DNA from: Sulfitobacter aestuariivivens
GTDB lineage: Bacteria > Pseudomonadota > Alphaproteobacteria > Rhodobacterales > Rhodobacteraceae
Length of the DNA: 64,000 nucleotides
Assembly: GCF_014763045.1 (NCBI RefSeq)
Contig: NZ_JACTAG010000001.1
Coordinates: 1,674,001-1,738,000 of the forward strand
Direction of reading: 5' to 3'
This document shows, in pieces, positions 55,678 through 63,871 of the stretch (position 1 is its first letter; each line of letters starts with the position of its first letter). Below the pieces are notes generated by a model. It made no database searches and was not told the origin of the DNA. It saw nothing but the letters and a program-made list of their open reading frames with translations. The position numbers and the translations under genes were made by a program.

Positions 55678-56037
55678 TCAGCACTTGCCGAACGACTGTT
55701 TCACAACGGTGGCGCCTGCGATTTTCACCGTCACTTCGATGCCTGTGGGAAAGCCCAACGTGGTGCAAATATGCAGGCAGGCCTCAGCTGCGGTGCCATT
55801 AGGCAGCCCCCCCGGGATCGGCAGGCAGACCTTGCCAAACCCCAACGGCAGGCTGAGACAAACTTTGCCGTTCTCCACCGTCACCTTGATACAGCCCCCG
55901 GCCAGCAGCATGTGAGTGTTCGAACTGATGTCTGCGGCCGCGTCCATTTTCGTGGCGCTCTGATCTGAAAAATGATCACGCGCGGCATCCAGCGCTGCGT
56001 TGATCTGTTTTTGGTCAAATTCGTGATACGTAGCCAT
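55678..56037 (-). CDS. Orphan small protein with six cysteines
   Basis: About 119 residues from the ATG at 56037, with AAAGGA about 8 bases upstream. The first half is helical and acidic (FDQKQINAALDAARDHFSDQ). The second half is beta-like and carries six Cys, with an internal repeat GKVCLSLPLG / GKVCLPIPGG, then EACLHIC, and ends SFGKC. It has no signal peptide. I do not recognise a family. It stands alone between a 434-base gene-free stretch and an AT-richer control region. Confidence 0.65.
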   Translation of the reverse strand: MATYHEFDQKQINAALDAARDHFSDQSATKMDAAADISSNTHMLLAGGCIKVTVENGKVCLSLPLGFGKVCLPIPGGLPNGTAAEACLHICTTLGFPTGIEVTVKIAGATVVKQSFGKC

Positions 56038-56127
56038 GTCAAAATTCCTTTCGATGCAATTGTTCAGGTTGGTGTGCACGAAATATGTGCGGGCAAAATG
56101 TACCACGAAAACGCTCTGCGCCCAACG

Positions 56128-56174
56128 ATTCTTTCTACCTGAGATAGAATACTTCCCGTCAAGATAGAATATTT
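56128..56174. promoter_or_regulatory. Direct and inverted repeats upstream of the six-Cys gene
   Basis: AGATAGAATACTT (56142-56154) and AGATAGAATATTT (56162-56174) repeat at a 20-bp period. ATTCTTTCT (56128-56136) is an inverted near-copy, 8 of 9 matching, of AGATAGAAT. The region is AT-richer than its surroundings and lies between two diverging genes (56037 minus, 56319 plus), as expected for a multi-site operator or promoter. The binder is unknown. Confidence 0.5.
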
Positions 56175-56318
56175 GAATTATGTAGTAGATCCGATGTGGG
56201 GCACATCTTGCGTCAGAACGCCCGGAACCTACATCATGTGGGACAGCTGTAAGTGCCTATTGTTTTTGTTCCTGTTTTGTTCCATATTGACGGAAACCTT
56301 CTTGAGAGAACCACGGTC

Positions 56319-56681
56319 ATGACGTATCAGCCCGCCTTCCCCGGCCTCTTTACCCCCGCTCAGGGGGCCACACCTGTGCAGCCGGACCTGCCCCTTTCCC
56401 ATCCTGCGACCGAAAAGCAGATCAGCTTTGCCCGCATCCTTGCAGCACGGACGAAGACCCCTTTGCCAAAGGGGATTGAGGCGGACCGCACCGCCCTGTC
56501 GCAGTGGATTGATCAGCACAACACATCCGCGCCGCAGTCCCGGTTCAGCAATTATCCTTCGTCGAAACAGGTGGCCTTTGCCGAACGCATTGCCCGCTTG
56601 AAGCGCCGCGAAGTGCCGCAGGAGTGTTTTCGGGATCGCCGCCTCATGTCGCGCTGGATCGACAGCAACAAGCCGCGCTAA
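56319..56681 (+). CDS. Small protein with two tandem helical repeats (unrecognised)
   Basis: About 120 residues from the ATG at 56319. Two copies of a unit of nearly 40 residues are visible: ATEKQISFARILAARTKTPL ending LSQWIDQ, and SSKQVAFAERIARLKRREVP ending MSRWIDSN. Shared positions are KQ-x-x-FA, R, P, R, and WID. The polar, basic units could bind nucleic acid, but this is not shown. A weak GAGAG precedes the start. Confidence 0.7.
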   Translation: MTYQPAFPGLFTPAQGATPVQPDLPLSHPATEKQISFARILAARTKTPLPKGIEADRTALSQWIDQHNTSAPQSRFSNYPSSKQVAFAERIARLKRREVPQECFRDRRLMSRWIDSNKPR

Positions 56682-56717
56682 GGCTTGTTATTCTGCCGCG
56701 CGCCCTAGGTACAGGGC

Positions 56718-57101
56718 ATGGCTGATACAGAAGTTCTTTATAATGACAGCTGCCCCGTCTGCCGGCGCGAGGTGCACCACTATGCCCGGCTGAGCACCGC
56801 CGCTGGCCTGCCCATCGCCTACGATGATCTGGGCAATCCGGACCGGTTGCAGCAATGGGGGCTGACACCGGATGAGGCCGCGCGACGTCTGCATGTGCGC
56901 AAAGACGCAAAGACCTACGCAGGCATTCCGGCCTTTATCGTGCTGTGGCGCGAAATACCTCGGTATCGCTGGCTTGCGCGCCTCGTGAACACGCCAGGCA
57001 TCCGGCAGCTTGCCATCTTGACCTATGATCATGTACTGGCCCCGTTGCTGTTTCACTGGCACAAACGGCGGCAGGCCCGGCAAAAATCCGGCAGAGAATG
57101 A
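56718..57101 (+). CDS. DCC-family thiol-disulfide oxidoreductase-like protein (DUF393)
   Basis: 127 residues. The family motif YNDSCPVCRREVHHY near residues 8-22 contains the D-x-x-CPxC signature of thioredoxin-like DCC proteins. A later TYAGIPAFIVLWREIPRYRW is also typical. The role is probably thiol-disulfide exchange, but no substrate is known. The basic tail ends KRRQARQKSGRE. It lies 36 bases after the repeat-protein gene. Confidence 0.83.
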   Translation: MADTEVLYNDSCPVCRREVHHYARLSTAAGLPIAYDDLGNPDRLQQWGLTPDEAARRLHVRKDAKTYAGIPAFIVLWREIPRYRWLARLVNTPGIRQLAILTYDHVLAPLLFHWHKRRQARQKSGRE

Positions 57102-57149
57102 CCTGCGGTTAACCACACTTTCTTCATATTACTCTGCTAAATACCGCTT

Positions 57150-57785
57150 ATGGCCTATCCGACCTCCAGACCTGAGACCCTTGCAGATGGCGTTGTTCAT
57201 CTGACCGGGCTTTTGGTGTTGGGGCCTGCGTCGATCTATCTGTTGATGGTTGCACCGGTGGACACAAGCGTCTGGTCTGCGACGGCACTTTATGTAGCAA
57301 CCCTGATCTTCGCTCTCGCGGCCTCGGCGCTCTATCACATGCTGCCTTTTGACGGCACGCGCGCCACACTCGGCCGGATCGATCACGCCTCAATCTATTT
57401 CAAGATCGCGGGCACCTATACGCCCCTTGTGGTGTTGATCGGGAGCGGATTTGCCTATGGCGTTCTGGGTCTGGTTTGGGCGTTGGCCTTTATCGGCGCT
57501 TTTGCAAAGCTGTGGTTCTGGCGCACGGACAGTAAAGGATCGCTGGCGCTCTATTTGGGAATGGGGTGGTTGGCGCTCCTGCTGATTTGGCCGATGTGGA
57601 AACACCTGCCGGGCGCGACGCTGGGGCTGGTTGCTCTGGGCGGGGTGATCTATTCACTCGGAACGATCTTTTACGCCCATCCAGGCATGCGGTATCAAAA
57701 TGCTGTCTGGCATGTCTTTGTCCTGATCGCCTCTGCCTGTCTGCTGGGGGCGATCGCCATCGGGGTTCAGGCACCCGGCATCTGA
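57150..57785 (+). CDS. Hemolysin III/YqfA-family membrane protein
   Basis: 211 residues and seven hydrophobic segments. The HlyIII/PAQR pattern ASALYHMLPF, then GRIDHASIYFKIAGTYTPLV near 80-100, and the C-terminal YQNAVWHVFVLIASAC hold the conserved His/Asp residues of a metal site. The family name comes from a Bacillus haemolysin, but most members are membrane hydrolases or of unknown function. Its end overlaps the converging YigZ-like gene by 19 bases. Confidence 0.88.
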   Translation: MAYPTSRPETLADGVVHLTGLLVLGPASIYLLMVAPVDTSVWSATALYVATLIFALAASALYHMLPFDGTRATLGRIDHASIYFKIAGTYTPLVVLIGSGFAYGVLGLVWALAFIGAFAKLWFWRTDSKGSLALYLGMGWLALLLIWPMWKHLPGATLGLVALGGVIYSLGTIFYAHPGMRYQNAVWHVFVLIASACLLGAIAIGVQAPGI

Positions 57786-58135
57786 TCAAGATACTGCCGA
57801 ACGCAAGCCTGAACATGGCGAAACCGGTCTCCGCCAAGGTGCTTGCCACCATACCAGCGTGTCACCACGATCAGATGGTCGCGCACCACGTCCCGTTCCA
57901 GCATCCGCAGAATGACCATCCCCGCGCCCTTTTCCCCGTCGTCAGCCTTGACCGCCCCCTCAGATGACAGCACCGCCGCCCATGTATTGTGGGTAGCCTT
58001 TGCATAGGCCTTATCTTGTTTGAGGACCGCAAGCGCTGTGTCGATCTCGACACGACTGGTGACGCGGCAGCCTGACACGGCATACCGCGATCCACGATCG
58101 GTCAGCACTCGGCCCAGGATGATCCATTGCGTCAC
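57767..58135 (-). CDS. YigZ/IMPACT-family protein (UPF0029)
   Basis: 122 residues, shorter than the usual 200 and lacking the C-terminal domain. The core reads KATHNTWAAVLSSEGAVKAD then DDGEKGAGMVILRMLE and VTRWYGGKHLGGDRF, which are the UPF0029 signatures. In eukaryotic IMPACT the domain affects translation control; the bacterial role is not settled. It shares 19 bases of 3' end with the HlyIII gene. Confidence 0.85.
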   Translation of the reverse strand: MTQWIILGRVLTDRGSRYAVSGCRVTSRVEIDTALAVLKQDKAYAKATHNTWAAVLSSEGAVKADDGEKGAGMVILRMLERDVVRDHLIVVTRWYGGKHLGGDRFRHVQACVRQYLDQMPGA

Positions 58136-58139
58136 ACCG

Positions 58140-58499
58140 CTACTGCCGGATCAGCCGCTCCAGCGCGGTGCCATCGTTCCATGTGCCATGCAGGTCGCCT
58201 GATGGCATCACGACATAGACCACCGGCAGCGGCTGGCCCCAGTTCACGACCAGAACCCTTCCATCCAGAATGCCGCTGCCCACATAGGTCTCGTTACTGA
58301 TGGTCCAATTGATCTGCACCGCATTGCCTTGTTGTCCGATCACGACCGTGCCGGAATACGCGGACCCATTTGGGTTGCGCCCCTCGGCCCGGTAGCTGCC
58401 GGTCAGGTTCGGGGTCTGCGCGGCGACCGGTTGCGCCAGTGCCACCGTCAGCAGGCCAATCAGCGTGCCGCGGCGCGTGATGTGAGAGACAGAAATCAT
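58140..58499 (-). CDS. Small exported protein of unknown function
   Basis: About 119 residues from the ATG at 58499. The signal ITRRGTLIGLLTVALAQPVA is cut after VAA. The mature part TPNLTGSYRAEGRNPNGSAY continues as a small beta-rich domain (GTVVIGQQGNAVQINWTISN) ending TWNDGTALERLIRQ. It resembles lipocalin-like periplasmic domains in pattern, but I cannot assign a family. It starts 4 bases before the YigZ-like gene, in the same direction. Confidence 0.75.
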   Translation of the reverse strand: MISVSHITRRGTLIGLLTVALAQPVAAQTPNLTGSYRAEGRNPNGSAYSGTVVIGQQGNAVQINWTISNETYVGSGILDGRVLVVNWGQPLPVVYVVMPSGDLHGTWNDGTALERLIRQ

Positions 58500-58654
58500 A
58501 AGCAAATCCCATTATCGGAACCAAAATGTACAGCCTGCGCAAAAGCCGCAAATTCAACGCAGGGTAAGGAATACCTCAATTGGCCGCTCAACGCCAAGAC
58601 GCTAGCGTCGGGGTATTGAACGCACCAAATATTTTTCAAAACCGGAATTCATCC

Positions 58655-58927
58655 ATGACCTTCATTTCTGTGCCACCACTCATATTCGAAATCATAGGCG
58701 TCGCCGGGTTTGCGATCTACGTGATCAGCTATTCACTGCTGACGCTGCGGGTCCTGCCCGGCCCATGTCTGGCGTATTTTCTGCTTAACCTGCTGGCATC
58801 CACCTGTGTCCTGATCGGCCTGTCAGCCAGCTTCAATCTGGCCTCGGCGCTGATCCAGCTGTTCTGGGTTGCGATGTCACTTGTCGGAATCACGATGCAG
58901 GTGATCCGCCCACGTCGCCTGACATAG
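58655..58927 (+). CDS. CBU_0592-family small membrane protein
   Basis: About 90 residues from the ATG at 58655 with three hydrophobic segments (EIIGVAGFAIYVISYSLLTL, then CLAYFLLNLLASTCVLIGLS). The length, three helices and GPCLAYFLLNLLAST match the CBU_0592 family of uncharacterised membrane proteins. It is not in an operon. The next gene ends 20 bases further on, on the other strand. Confidence 0.78.
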   Translation: MTFISVPPLIFEIIGVAGFAIYVISYSLLTLRVLPGPCLAYFLLNLLASTCVLIGLSASFNLASALIQLFWVAMSLVGITMQVIRPRRLT

Positions 58928-58947
58928 CCGTCCGGCGGGGTCCGACG

Positions 58948-59661
58948 TCAAAGACCCGCCATGGTCTCGCGCACAATGTCGATCCGCGCGGCATTGGGTG
59001 GATGAGTGCCAAGGAACTTGTCGCCGGGATCTGGAATGCGGGTGAAAAACTCTGCACCGCGCACGGGATCATAGCCGGCGCGGTGTGTGATGATGGTGCC
59101 CAGCGCGTCGGCTTCCAGCTCGAACTCTTTTGAGTAGGTGCGCGCGCCAACCTCCGCGCCCAGCCGCTCGGCTGAGCGTATCGCCTCCGCATCGCCGCCC
59201 CTGAGTGTGGCAAGGCCCGCGAAGATTACCGCGCCAGCCACGGCATTTTGCTGCTGACGCCCGATATGCCCTGCAATGTGGTGCGCAGCCTCGTGGCCCA
59301 TGACAAAGGCCAACTCATCAAGATTGCGCACATCCTCGATCAGCGCGAGGGTGAAGAAAATCACCGGCCGGTTCTGGCGATCGACAGTCTGGAAGGCATT
59401 TGCGGGCTGGCCCGGTCGATCATCGACCGCGATATTGAAGTCGCAGCTGATGCCCGTGGTGCGCGCCCTGCATTCACGCTCCGCAACAGGTTCCACGGTG
59501 CGGACGACATCAACAAAGTTTCGCGCGGCCTGAGTTCTGCTGAATGCCTCCACCTCGGGGCGCATCTCAACAGGTGGTGTGGCGTCCGGCGGCGCTGGCA
59601 GCACGGTGCAGCCAGCCAAAGCGCCCAGCACTGTCAGCAGTGCAAGCCCGTATCTGATCAT
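58948..59661 (-). CDS. M48-family zinc metallopeptidase, predicted lipoprotein
   Basis: About 237 residues from the ATG at 59661, which has GAGGA 7 bases upstream; ATGs at 59676 and 59688 are longer options. Lipobox LGALAGC near residue 18 marks a lipoprotein. The zinc site is HEAAHH (HExxH) near 125, and the third ligand is in EFELEADALG. These enzymes are usually periplasmic and clear misfolded envelope proteins. GTHPPNAARIDIVRETMAGL closes the protein as in the YcaL/YfgC group. Confidence 0.87.
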   Translation of the reverse strand: MIRYGLALLTVLGALAGCTVLPAPPDATPPVEMRPEVEAFSRTQAARNFVDVVRTVEPVAERECRARTTGISCDFNIAVDDRPGQPANAFQTVDRQNRPVIFFTLALIEDVRNLDELAFVMGHEAAHHIAGHIGRQQQNAVAGAVIFAGLATLRGGDAEAIRSAERLGAEVGARTYSKEFELEADALGTIITHRAGYDPVRGAEFFTRIPDPGDKFLGTHPPNAARIDIVRETMAGL

Positions 59662-59796
59662 CTGTTGCGTCCTCATGGTGTCCGCCATGATGTGGCTTCT
59701 ACCATGCAGATTTCCAGTGGCCACCCCGATCACAGGCAATTGACGCCGCGGTGCAGCCCGCTTGCAATGATCCGCCGAATTTCACAAGGTCGCCCC

Positions 59797-60027
59797 ATGT
59801 TTACCATCGAGCACGAATTTGACGCCACTGTGATCACGCTTGTCGACGAAGGCGATGCGCCCCTGCGCGAGGATGTAACCGTGTCTGCCTTTGCAGCCGA
59901 GATCACATTCGAGCAATGGGACCCCCGCACGGACCGCGTCAGCAAGATCACCCTGTCCCCTGAACAGCTGCGCGACCTGACCGCGGCGTTGAACCTGCCC
60001 GAAGGCATTTATCGCAGCGCACCCTGA
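59797..60027 (+). CDS. Short conserved-looking cytoplasmic protein, unrecognised
   Basis: 76 residues from the ATG at 59797 with AAGG about 9 bases upstream. It reads MFTIEHEFDATVITLVDEGD, has EITFEQWDPRTDRV in the middle, and ends LTAALNLPEGIYRSAP. It looks like a small beta-alpha fold. It sits 15 bases before ilvE and may be co-transcribed. No family was recognised. Confidence 0.65.
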   Translation: MFTIEHEFDATVITLVDEGDAPLREDVTVSAFAAEITFEQWDPRTDRVSKITLSPEQLRDLTAALNLPEGIYRSAP

Positions 60028-60042
60028 CCAAAAGGAACCGTC

Positions 60043-60918
60043 ATGGCCACCGGAACCAACATCCGCACCTATTTCGAAGGCACCTGGCACGAGGGGGATG
60101 CCAAGATCATGAACGCCGCCGACCACGGATCCTGGCTGGGAACGACCGTTTTTGATGGTGCGCGCTATTTCGAAGGTCTCGCCCCGGATCTTGAGGCGCA
60201 TTGTGCGCGCGTCAACCGATCTGCCGCAGCACTGATGATCACCCCGACCATCAGCACGCAGGACATGGTCGCCATCGCGCGCGAGGGTCTGGCACACTAC
60301 AGCGCCGATGCGGCAGTCTATGTTCGGCCCATGTACTGGGCGCTGAACGGCGGGCATCTGGGTGTTATTCCCGAACCGGACGCCACTGGCTTCGCGCTGT
60401 GCCTCGAAGAAATCCCCATGGCACCACCAGAGACCGCCAGCACGCTGACGCGCACCCGGTTTCGCCGACCCGTGCTGGAAGATGCCGTGGTCAACGCGAA
60501 GGCGGGCTGCCTGTATCCCAACAACGCGCGGATGCTCGCCGAAGCGCGGCAGAAAGGCTTTGGCAACGCACTGGTGGCCGATGCCACCGGAAACGTCGCG
60601 GAAACCGCCACCGCAAACATCTTCATGGTCAAGGATGGCGAAGTCTTTACCCCCATCCCCAACGGTACGTTTCTTGCAGGCATCACGCGTGCGCGGCACA
60701 TCAAGCATATGCATCAGGACGGCATGAAAGTGCACGAGGCCGTTTTGACATTTGAAGATTTCCATGCAGCAGATGAGGTATTCATGTCCGGCAACATGAT
60801 GAAGGTCACCCCTATCTCAGGCTTTGACGAGACACGTTATGGTGTCGGTCCCAATGAAAACCCCGTCACGCGACGCGTGCGCGAGATGTATTGGGACTGG
60901 GCCCATTCCGAAAACTGA
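60043..60918 (+). CDS. ilvE: Branched-chain amino acid aminotransferase (class IV)
   Basis: 291 residues. Class IV signatures: HGSWLGTTVFDGARYFEGLA near the start, the PLP lysine in VVNAKAGCLYPNNARMLAEA, and ADEVFMSGNMMKVTPI, followed by NVAETATANIFMV, the cofactor phosphate loop. It transfers amino groups between glutamate and branched-chain keto acids. A close alternative is a D-amino acid transaminase or aminodeoxychorismate lyase, but the length and motifs favour BCAT. Confidence 0.88.
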   Translation: MATGTNIRTYFEGTWHEGDAKIMNAADHGSWLGTTVFDGARYFEGLAPDLEAHCARVNRSAAALMITPTISTQDMVAIAREGLAHYSADAAVYVRPMYWALNGGHLGVIPEPDATGFALCLEEIPMAPPETASTLTRTRFRRPVLEDAVVNAKAGCLYPNNARMLAEARQKGFGNALVADATGNVAETATANIFMVKDGEVFTPIPNGTFLAGITRARHIKHMHQDGMKVHEAVLTFEDFHAADEVFMSGNMMKVTPISGFDETRYGVGPNENPVTRRVREMYWDWAHSEN

Positions 60919-60960
60919 TGCGCACAACGCCAGCCCTGCGCACCTGGCAGCGCTGGATTT

Positions 60961-61016
60961 GAGTTTAGGGGAAAGATGAAGCAGGAGACCTTTCTTCATC
61001 TTTCCACCTAAACTCA
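60961..61016. terminator. Long stem-loop after ilvE (dispersed repeat)
   Basis: GAGTTTAGG with GGAAAGATGAAG on the left pairs with CTTCATCTTTCC and CCTAAACTC on the right, with one bulged base and a loop of about 12 bases. The right arm is nearly the same as the single copy at 40435-40458. It comes about 40 bases after the ilvE stop and is placed to end its transcript. Confidence 0.7.
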
Positions 61017-61136
61017 TAGCCGACCACGGCTCCGGGCAAGGCGGTTTGGTTTGTAGGACCCGCCCGATAGTATATGCATATAGCGATTGCTCTGCCGCGC
61101 CTTGCGCGCCATGATGACCGCCCAAGGGAGACCAAG

Positions 61137-61595
61137 ATGCGCAAGTTCCTCGTGGTGCTGGACGACAGCCAAGAATGCCTTAATGCCATGCGGTTTGCAG
61201 CGCTGCGTGCCGCCCATACCGGTGGCGGCGTTGCGGTGCTATCCGTGATCCCGCCGGATGAGTTCAATCACTGGATCGGCGTCGGCGACATCATGCGCGA
61301 AGAAGCCCGCGAACGCATCGAGGTGCATTTCGAGGTCTTTGCCAAATGGATGCGCGACAAACAGGGCGTCGAGCCCGAATTGGTCATTCGCGAAGGTGTT
61401 GCCGTTGATGAGATCATCCAGCAGATCGCCGAGGATGAAGAGATCGGTGTGCTGGTGCTGGGCGCAAGTTCTGACAAGAAACAGGGCCCAGGCCCGCTGG
61501 TCACAGCCATGTCACGCAGTGCGGGCACCCTGCCTGTGCCGATCACCATTGTGCCGGGTGATCTAAGCAAGGAACGGCTTGAGGCGATCACCTGA
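61137..61595 (+). CDS. Universal stress protein (UspA family)
   Basis: About 152 residues from the ATG at 61137, with GGGAGA upstream. The Usp start FLVVLDDSQECLNAMRFAAL and the later IGVLVLGASSDKKQGPGPLV, which replaces the usual G-x2-G-x9-G ATP loop, are visible; the loop is only partly kept. USPs help cells survive growth arrest and stress. It lies 90 bases before nfuA and may be expressed alone. Confidence 0.85.
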   Translation: MRKFLVVLDDSQECLNAMRFAALRAAHTGGGVAVLSVIPPDEFNHWIGVGDIMREEARERIEVHFEVFAKWMRDKQGVEPELVIREGVAVDEIIQQIAEDEEIGVLVLGASSDKKQGPGPLVTAMSRSAGTLPVPITIVPGDLSKERLEAIT

Positions 61596-61684
61596 GGGGA
61601 CCGCCAGCAATTTAGAATCGTTCCAAACCTTGACTTGGGCAGCACCGCTCCGCATATCGGGGGGGCGCCATCCGAGGAAAGCCA

Positions 61685-62245
61685 ATGTTCATCCAGACAG
61701 AATCCACGCCGAACCCCGCCACCCTGAAGTTCCTGCCCGGGCAGTCCGTGCTTGAGATGGGTACGGCGGATTTTCCTACATCTGACAGCGCTGGTGGCTC
61801 ACCGCTGGCCACGCGGCTCTTTGCGGTTGACGGCGTGTCCGGCGTTTTCTTTGGCACCGATTTCGTCACCGTTACCAAATCCGACGACGTGGCGTGGGAT
61901 CACATCAAGCCGTCTCTGCTGGGCGCCATCATGGAGCACTACCAGTCCGGTGAATCGGTCATGGCATCGGATCATGCGCCAACCTCTGGTCATGCGGACC
62001 ATGACGGTGAGGATGGCGAGGTCGTCGGCCAGATCAAGGAATTGCTCGACAGCCGCGTGCGTCCGGCAGTGGCTCAGGACGGGGGCGATATCACCTTTCA
62101 CGGGTTTGATCGCGGCGTCGTCTATTTGCACATGCAGGGCGCCTGCGCGGGTTGCCCGTCGTCCACACTCACGCTGAAGATGGGCATCGAAAACCTGCTG
62201 CGCCACTATATCCCCGAAGTCACCGAAGTCCGTCCGGTCGCCTGA
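61685..62245 (+). CDS. nfuA: NfuA/NifU-type iron-sulfur scaffold protein
   Basis: 186 residues. The N-terminal Nfu domain (MFIQTESTPNPATLKFLPGQ) matches mitochondrial and alphaproteobacterial Nfu. The C-terminal NifU domain has the cluster-binding CxxC in GACAGCPSSTLTLKMGIENL. It carries a 4Fe-4S cluster to target enzymes. There is a short acidic linker (SGHADHDGEDGEVVGQ). The GFA-family gene follows after 5 bases. Confidence 0.93.
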   Translation: MFIQTESTPNPATLKFLPGQSVLEMGTADFPTSDSAGGSPLATRLFAVDGVSGVFFGTDFVTVTKSDDVAWDHIKPSLLGAIMEHYQSGESVMASDHAPTSGHADHDGEDGEVVGQIKELLDSRVRPAVAQDGGDITFHGFDRGVVYLHMQGACAGCPSSTLTLKMGIENLLRHYIPEVTEVRPVA

Positions 62246-62250
62246 CCGTC

Positions 62251-62667
62251 ATGCCGGTCACGGGGCAGTGCTATTGTGGGGCCGTGCGCTTTGCGACGGC
62301 GGAAGACCCGCAAACGGTGGCCTATTGCCATTGCGCCGACTGCCGCCGCTGGACAGGTGCGCCGATGCCCGCCTTTGCAGCCTTTGCTATTGAAGATCTG
62401 AGGCTCAACGCAGATGTGACCGAAATCACGCACGCGTCCGGCGTTGCGCGTCGCAACTGTCCGGCGTGCGGTTCTCCACTGACGGCGCGGTTTCCCTATC
62501 TGCCAGACCAGATCTACGTGCCGGTCGGCCTGCTTGACGATGCGAAAGACCACCCGCCAGTGGTCCATTGTCATGTCGACGCCGCCTTGCCATGGGTGCA
62601 CACAGACGATGATCTGCTGAATGAAAATGGTAGTGCGCGCGATACGCTAGGCCTCAGCCGCAAATGA
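62251..62667 (+). CDS. GFA-family (glutathione-dependent formaldehyde-activating-like) protein
   Basis: 138 residues from the ATG at 62251. The Cys motifs CYCGAVRFA near residue 7, CHCADCRRWTGAPMPAF near 26 and CPACGSPL near 75 are zinc sites of the Gfa family. The family includes an enzyme linked with S-hydroxymethylglutathione formation, but most members have no known reaction. It is spaced 5 bases from nfuA and 13 from tsaB. Confidence 0.85.
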   Translation: MPVTGQCYCGAVRFATAEDPQTVAYCHCADCRRWTGAPMPAFAAFAIEDLRLNADVTEITHASGVARRNCPACGSPLTARFPYLPDQIYVPVGLLDDAKDHPPVVHCHVDAALPWVHTDDDLLNENGSARDTLGLSRK

Positions 62668-62680
62668 AGAACCTGCCGTC

Positions 62681-63319
62681 ATGATCCTCGGTTTCAGTAC
62701 ATCGGGCCCCTATTGCGGGGCAGCGCTATACGCAGATGGCGATGTGATTGCCGGCCTGCACGAAGAACTGGCCAAAGGGCAGGCAGAACGCCTGATGCCT
62801 ATGATTGAAGAGGTCCTGGCCGATGCCGGTGCCTCTTACGCGGACCTCGATGCGATCGGCGTCGGTGCAGGTCCGGGCAATTTCACTGGCATCCGCATCG
62901 CGGTCTCGGCGGCGCGCGGATTGGCGCTGGGGCTTGGTATCCCGGCGGTGGGCGTTTCCATGCTGGAAGCGCTGGCTTTGGGTCATTCCGGCCCTGCCCT
63001 GACCAGCATCGCGGCAGGCCGCGACCAGCTTTACCTCCAGCGATTTGCACCCGGTGCGGCGCGCGGACCGGAACTGGTGCCCTTCGATGCCATTGAGGGA
63101 TGGCACCTGCCCGACCTGACGTGCATCGGCAACCGGGCGGCAGATATTGCGGCCCGTCTTGAGGTGGCGGATGGCCCCGCGCCGTTCTATCCAGCCTCCG
63201 CCGTGGCGCGCATTGCCGCGTCCCGCTGGCAGGACGATCCGCCCCGACCTGCACCAATCTACCTGCGCCCTGCAGATGCAGCACCGCCCCGCGATGCACC
63301 ACCCAAGATCCTGCCGTGA
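62681..63319 (+). CDS. tsaB: tRNA threonylcarbamoyladenosine synthesis protein TsaB
   Basis: 212 residues. It starts MILGFSTSGPYCGAALYADG and has the ASKHA-fold motif GVGAGPGNFTGIRIAVSAAR then GLALGLGIPAVGVSMLEALA. It lacks the metal-binding His of TsaD, as expected. With TsaD and TsaE it makes t6A37 on tRNAs that read ANN codons. The C-terminal third is variable. It overlaps rimI by 4 bases (GTGA). Confidence 0.93.
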   Translation: MILGFSTSGPYCGAALYADGDVIAGLHEELAKGQAERLMPMIEEVLADAGASYADLDAIGVGAGPGNFTGIRIAVSAARGLALGLGIPAVGVSMLEALALGHSGPALTSIAAGRDQLYLQRFAPGAARGPELVPFDAIEGWHLPDLTCIGNRAADIAARLEVADGPAPFYPASAVARIAASRWQDDPPRPAPIYLRPADAAPPRDAPPKILP

Positions 63320-63753
63320 CACCACGGGCGCTTGCCAGTCTCCACCGTGCGGCGTTTACCGTCGATCGGGCCTGGTCCGAGCGCGAGTTTGCAGAGCTTT
63401 TGGACGCCCCGCACGTCGCACTGCACCCGCATTCCCACGGATTTGCCCTGTCGCGCACCGTTGCGGGCGAAAGCGAGCTTTTGACCCTCGCCGTCGATCC
63501 GGCCTGCCAGCGGCAGGGAATCGCGTGGGAGCTGCTAAAAGACTGGTTGGCCAGTGCCACGCCGCATGCCGACACGGCTTTCCTTGAAGTCGCGGCAGAT
63601 AACGGCCCGGCGATTGCACTCTACCTGCAGGCAGGCTTTGCCGAGATCGCCAGACGCCCGTCGTATTACCACCGTCAAATGGGCGAAAAGGTGGATGCGT
63701 TGATCTTTCAACGGGCGCTGACCCGTGGTCACAGCCCTGAAACCGTGTTCTGA
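63316..63753 (+). CDS. rimI: Ribosomal-protein-S18-alanine N-acetyltransferase (RimI-like)
   Basis: 145 residues, GNAT fold. Acetyl-CoA loop LAVDPACQRQGIAWELLKDW near 58-77, followed by ADNGPAIALYLQAGFAEIAR and an active Tyr in RRPSYYHRQM. The GTG start overlaps the tsaB stop, the usual tsaB-rimI pairing. It acetylates the N-terminal Ala of S18 in the best-known cases; another GNAT substrate is possible. Confidence 0.88.
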   Translation: MTPRALASLHRAAFTVDRAWSEREFAELLDAPHVALHPHSHGFALSRTVAGESELLTLAVDPACQRQGIAWELLKDWLASATPHADTAFLEVAADNGPAIALYLQAGFAEIARRPSYYHRQMGEKVDALIFQRALTRGHSPETVF

Positions 63754-63871
63754 GACCATAAAAGCGGTTGACCCTCCCCCCCGGCTACGCCCTAAATTGG
63801 GGCAGATCATTTGATCCTGGGCAAAAGGCCGCTGCTGGCCCTGCCCCAACATGAAAACCTGGGAGTTACCT

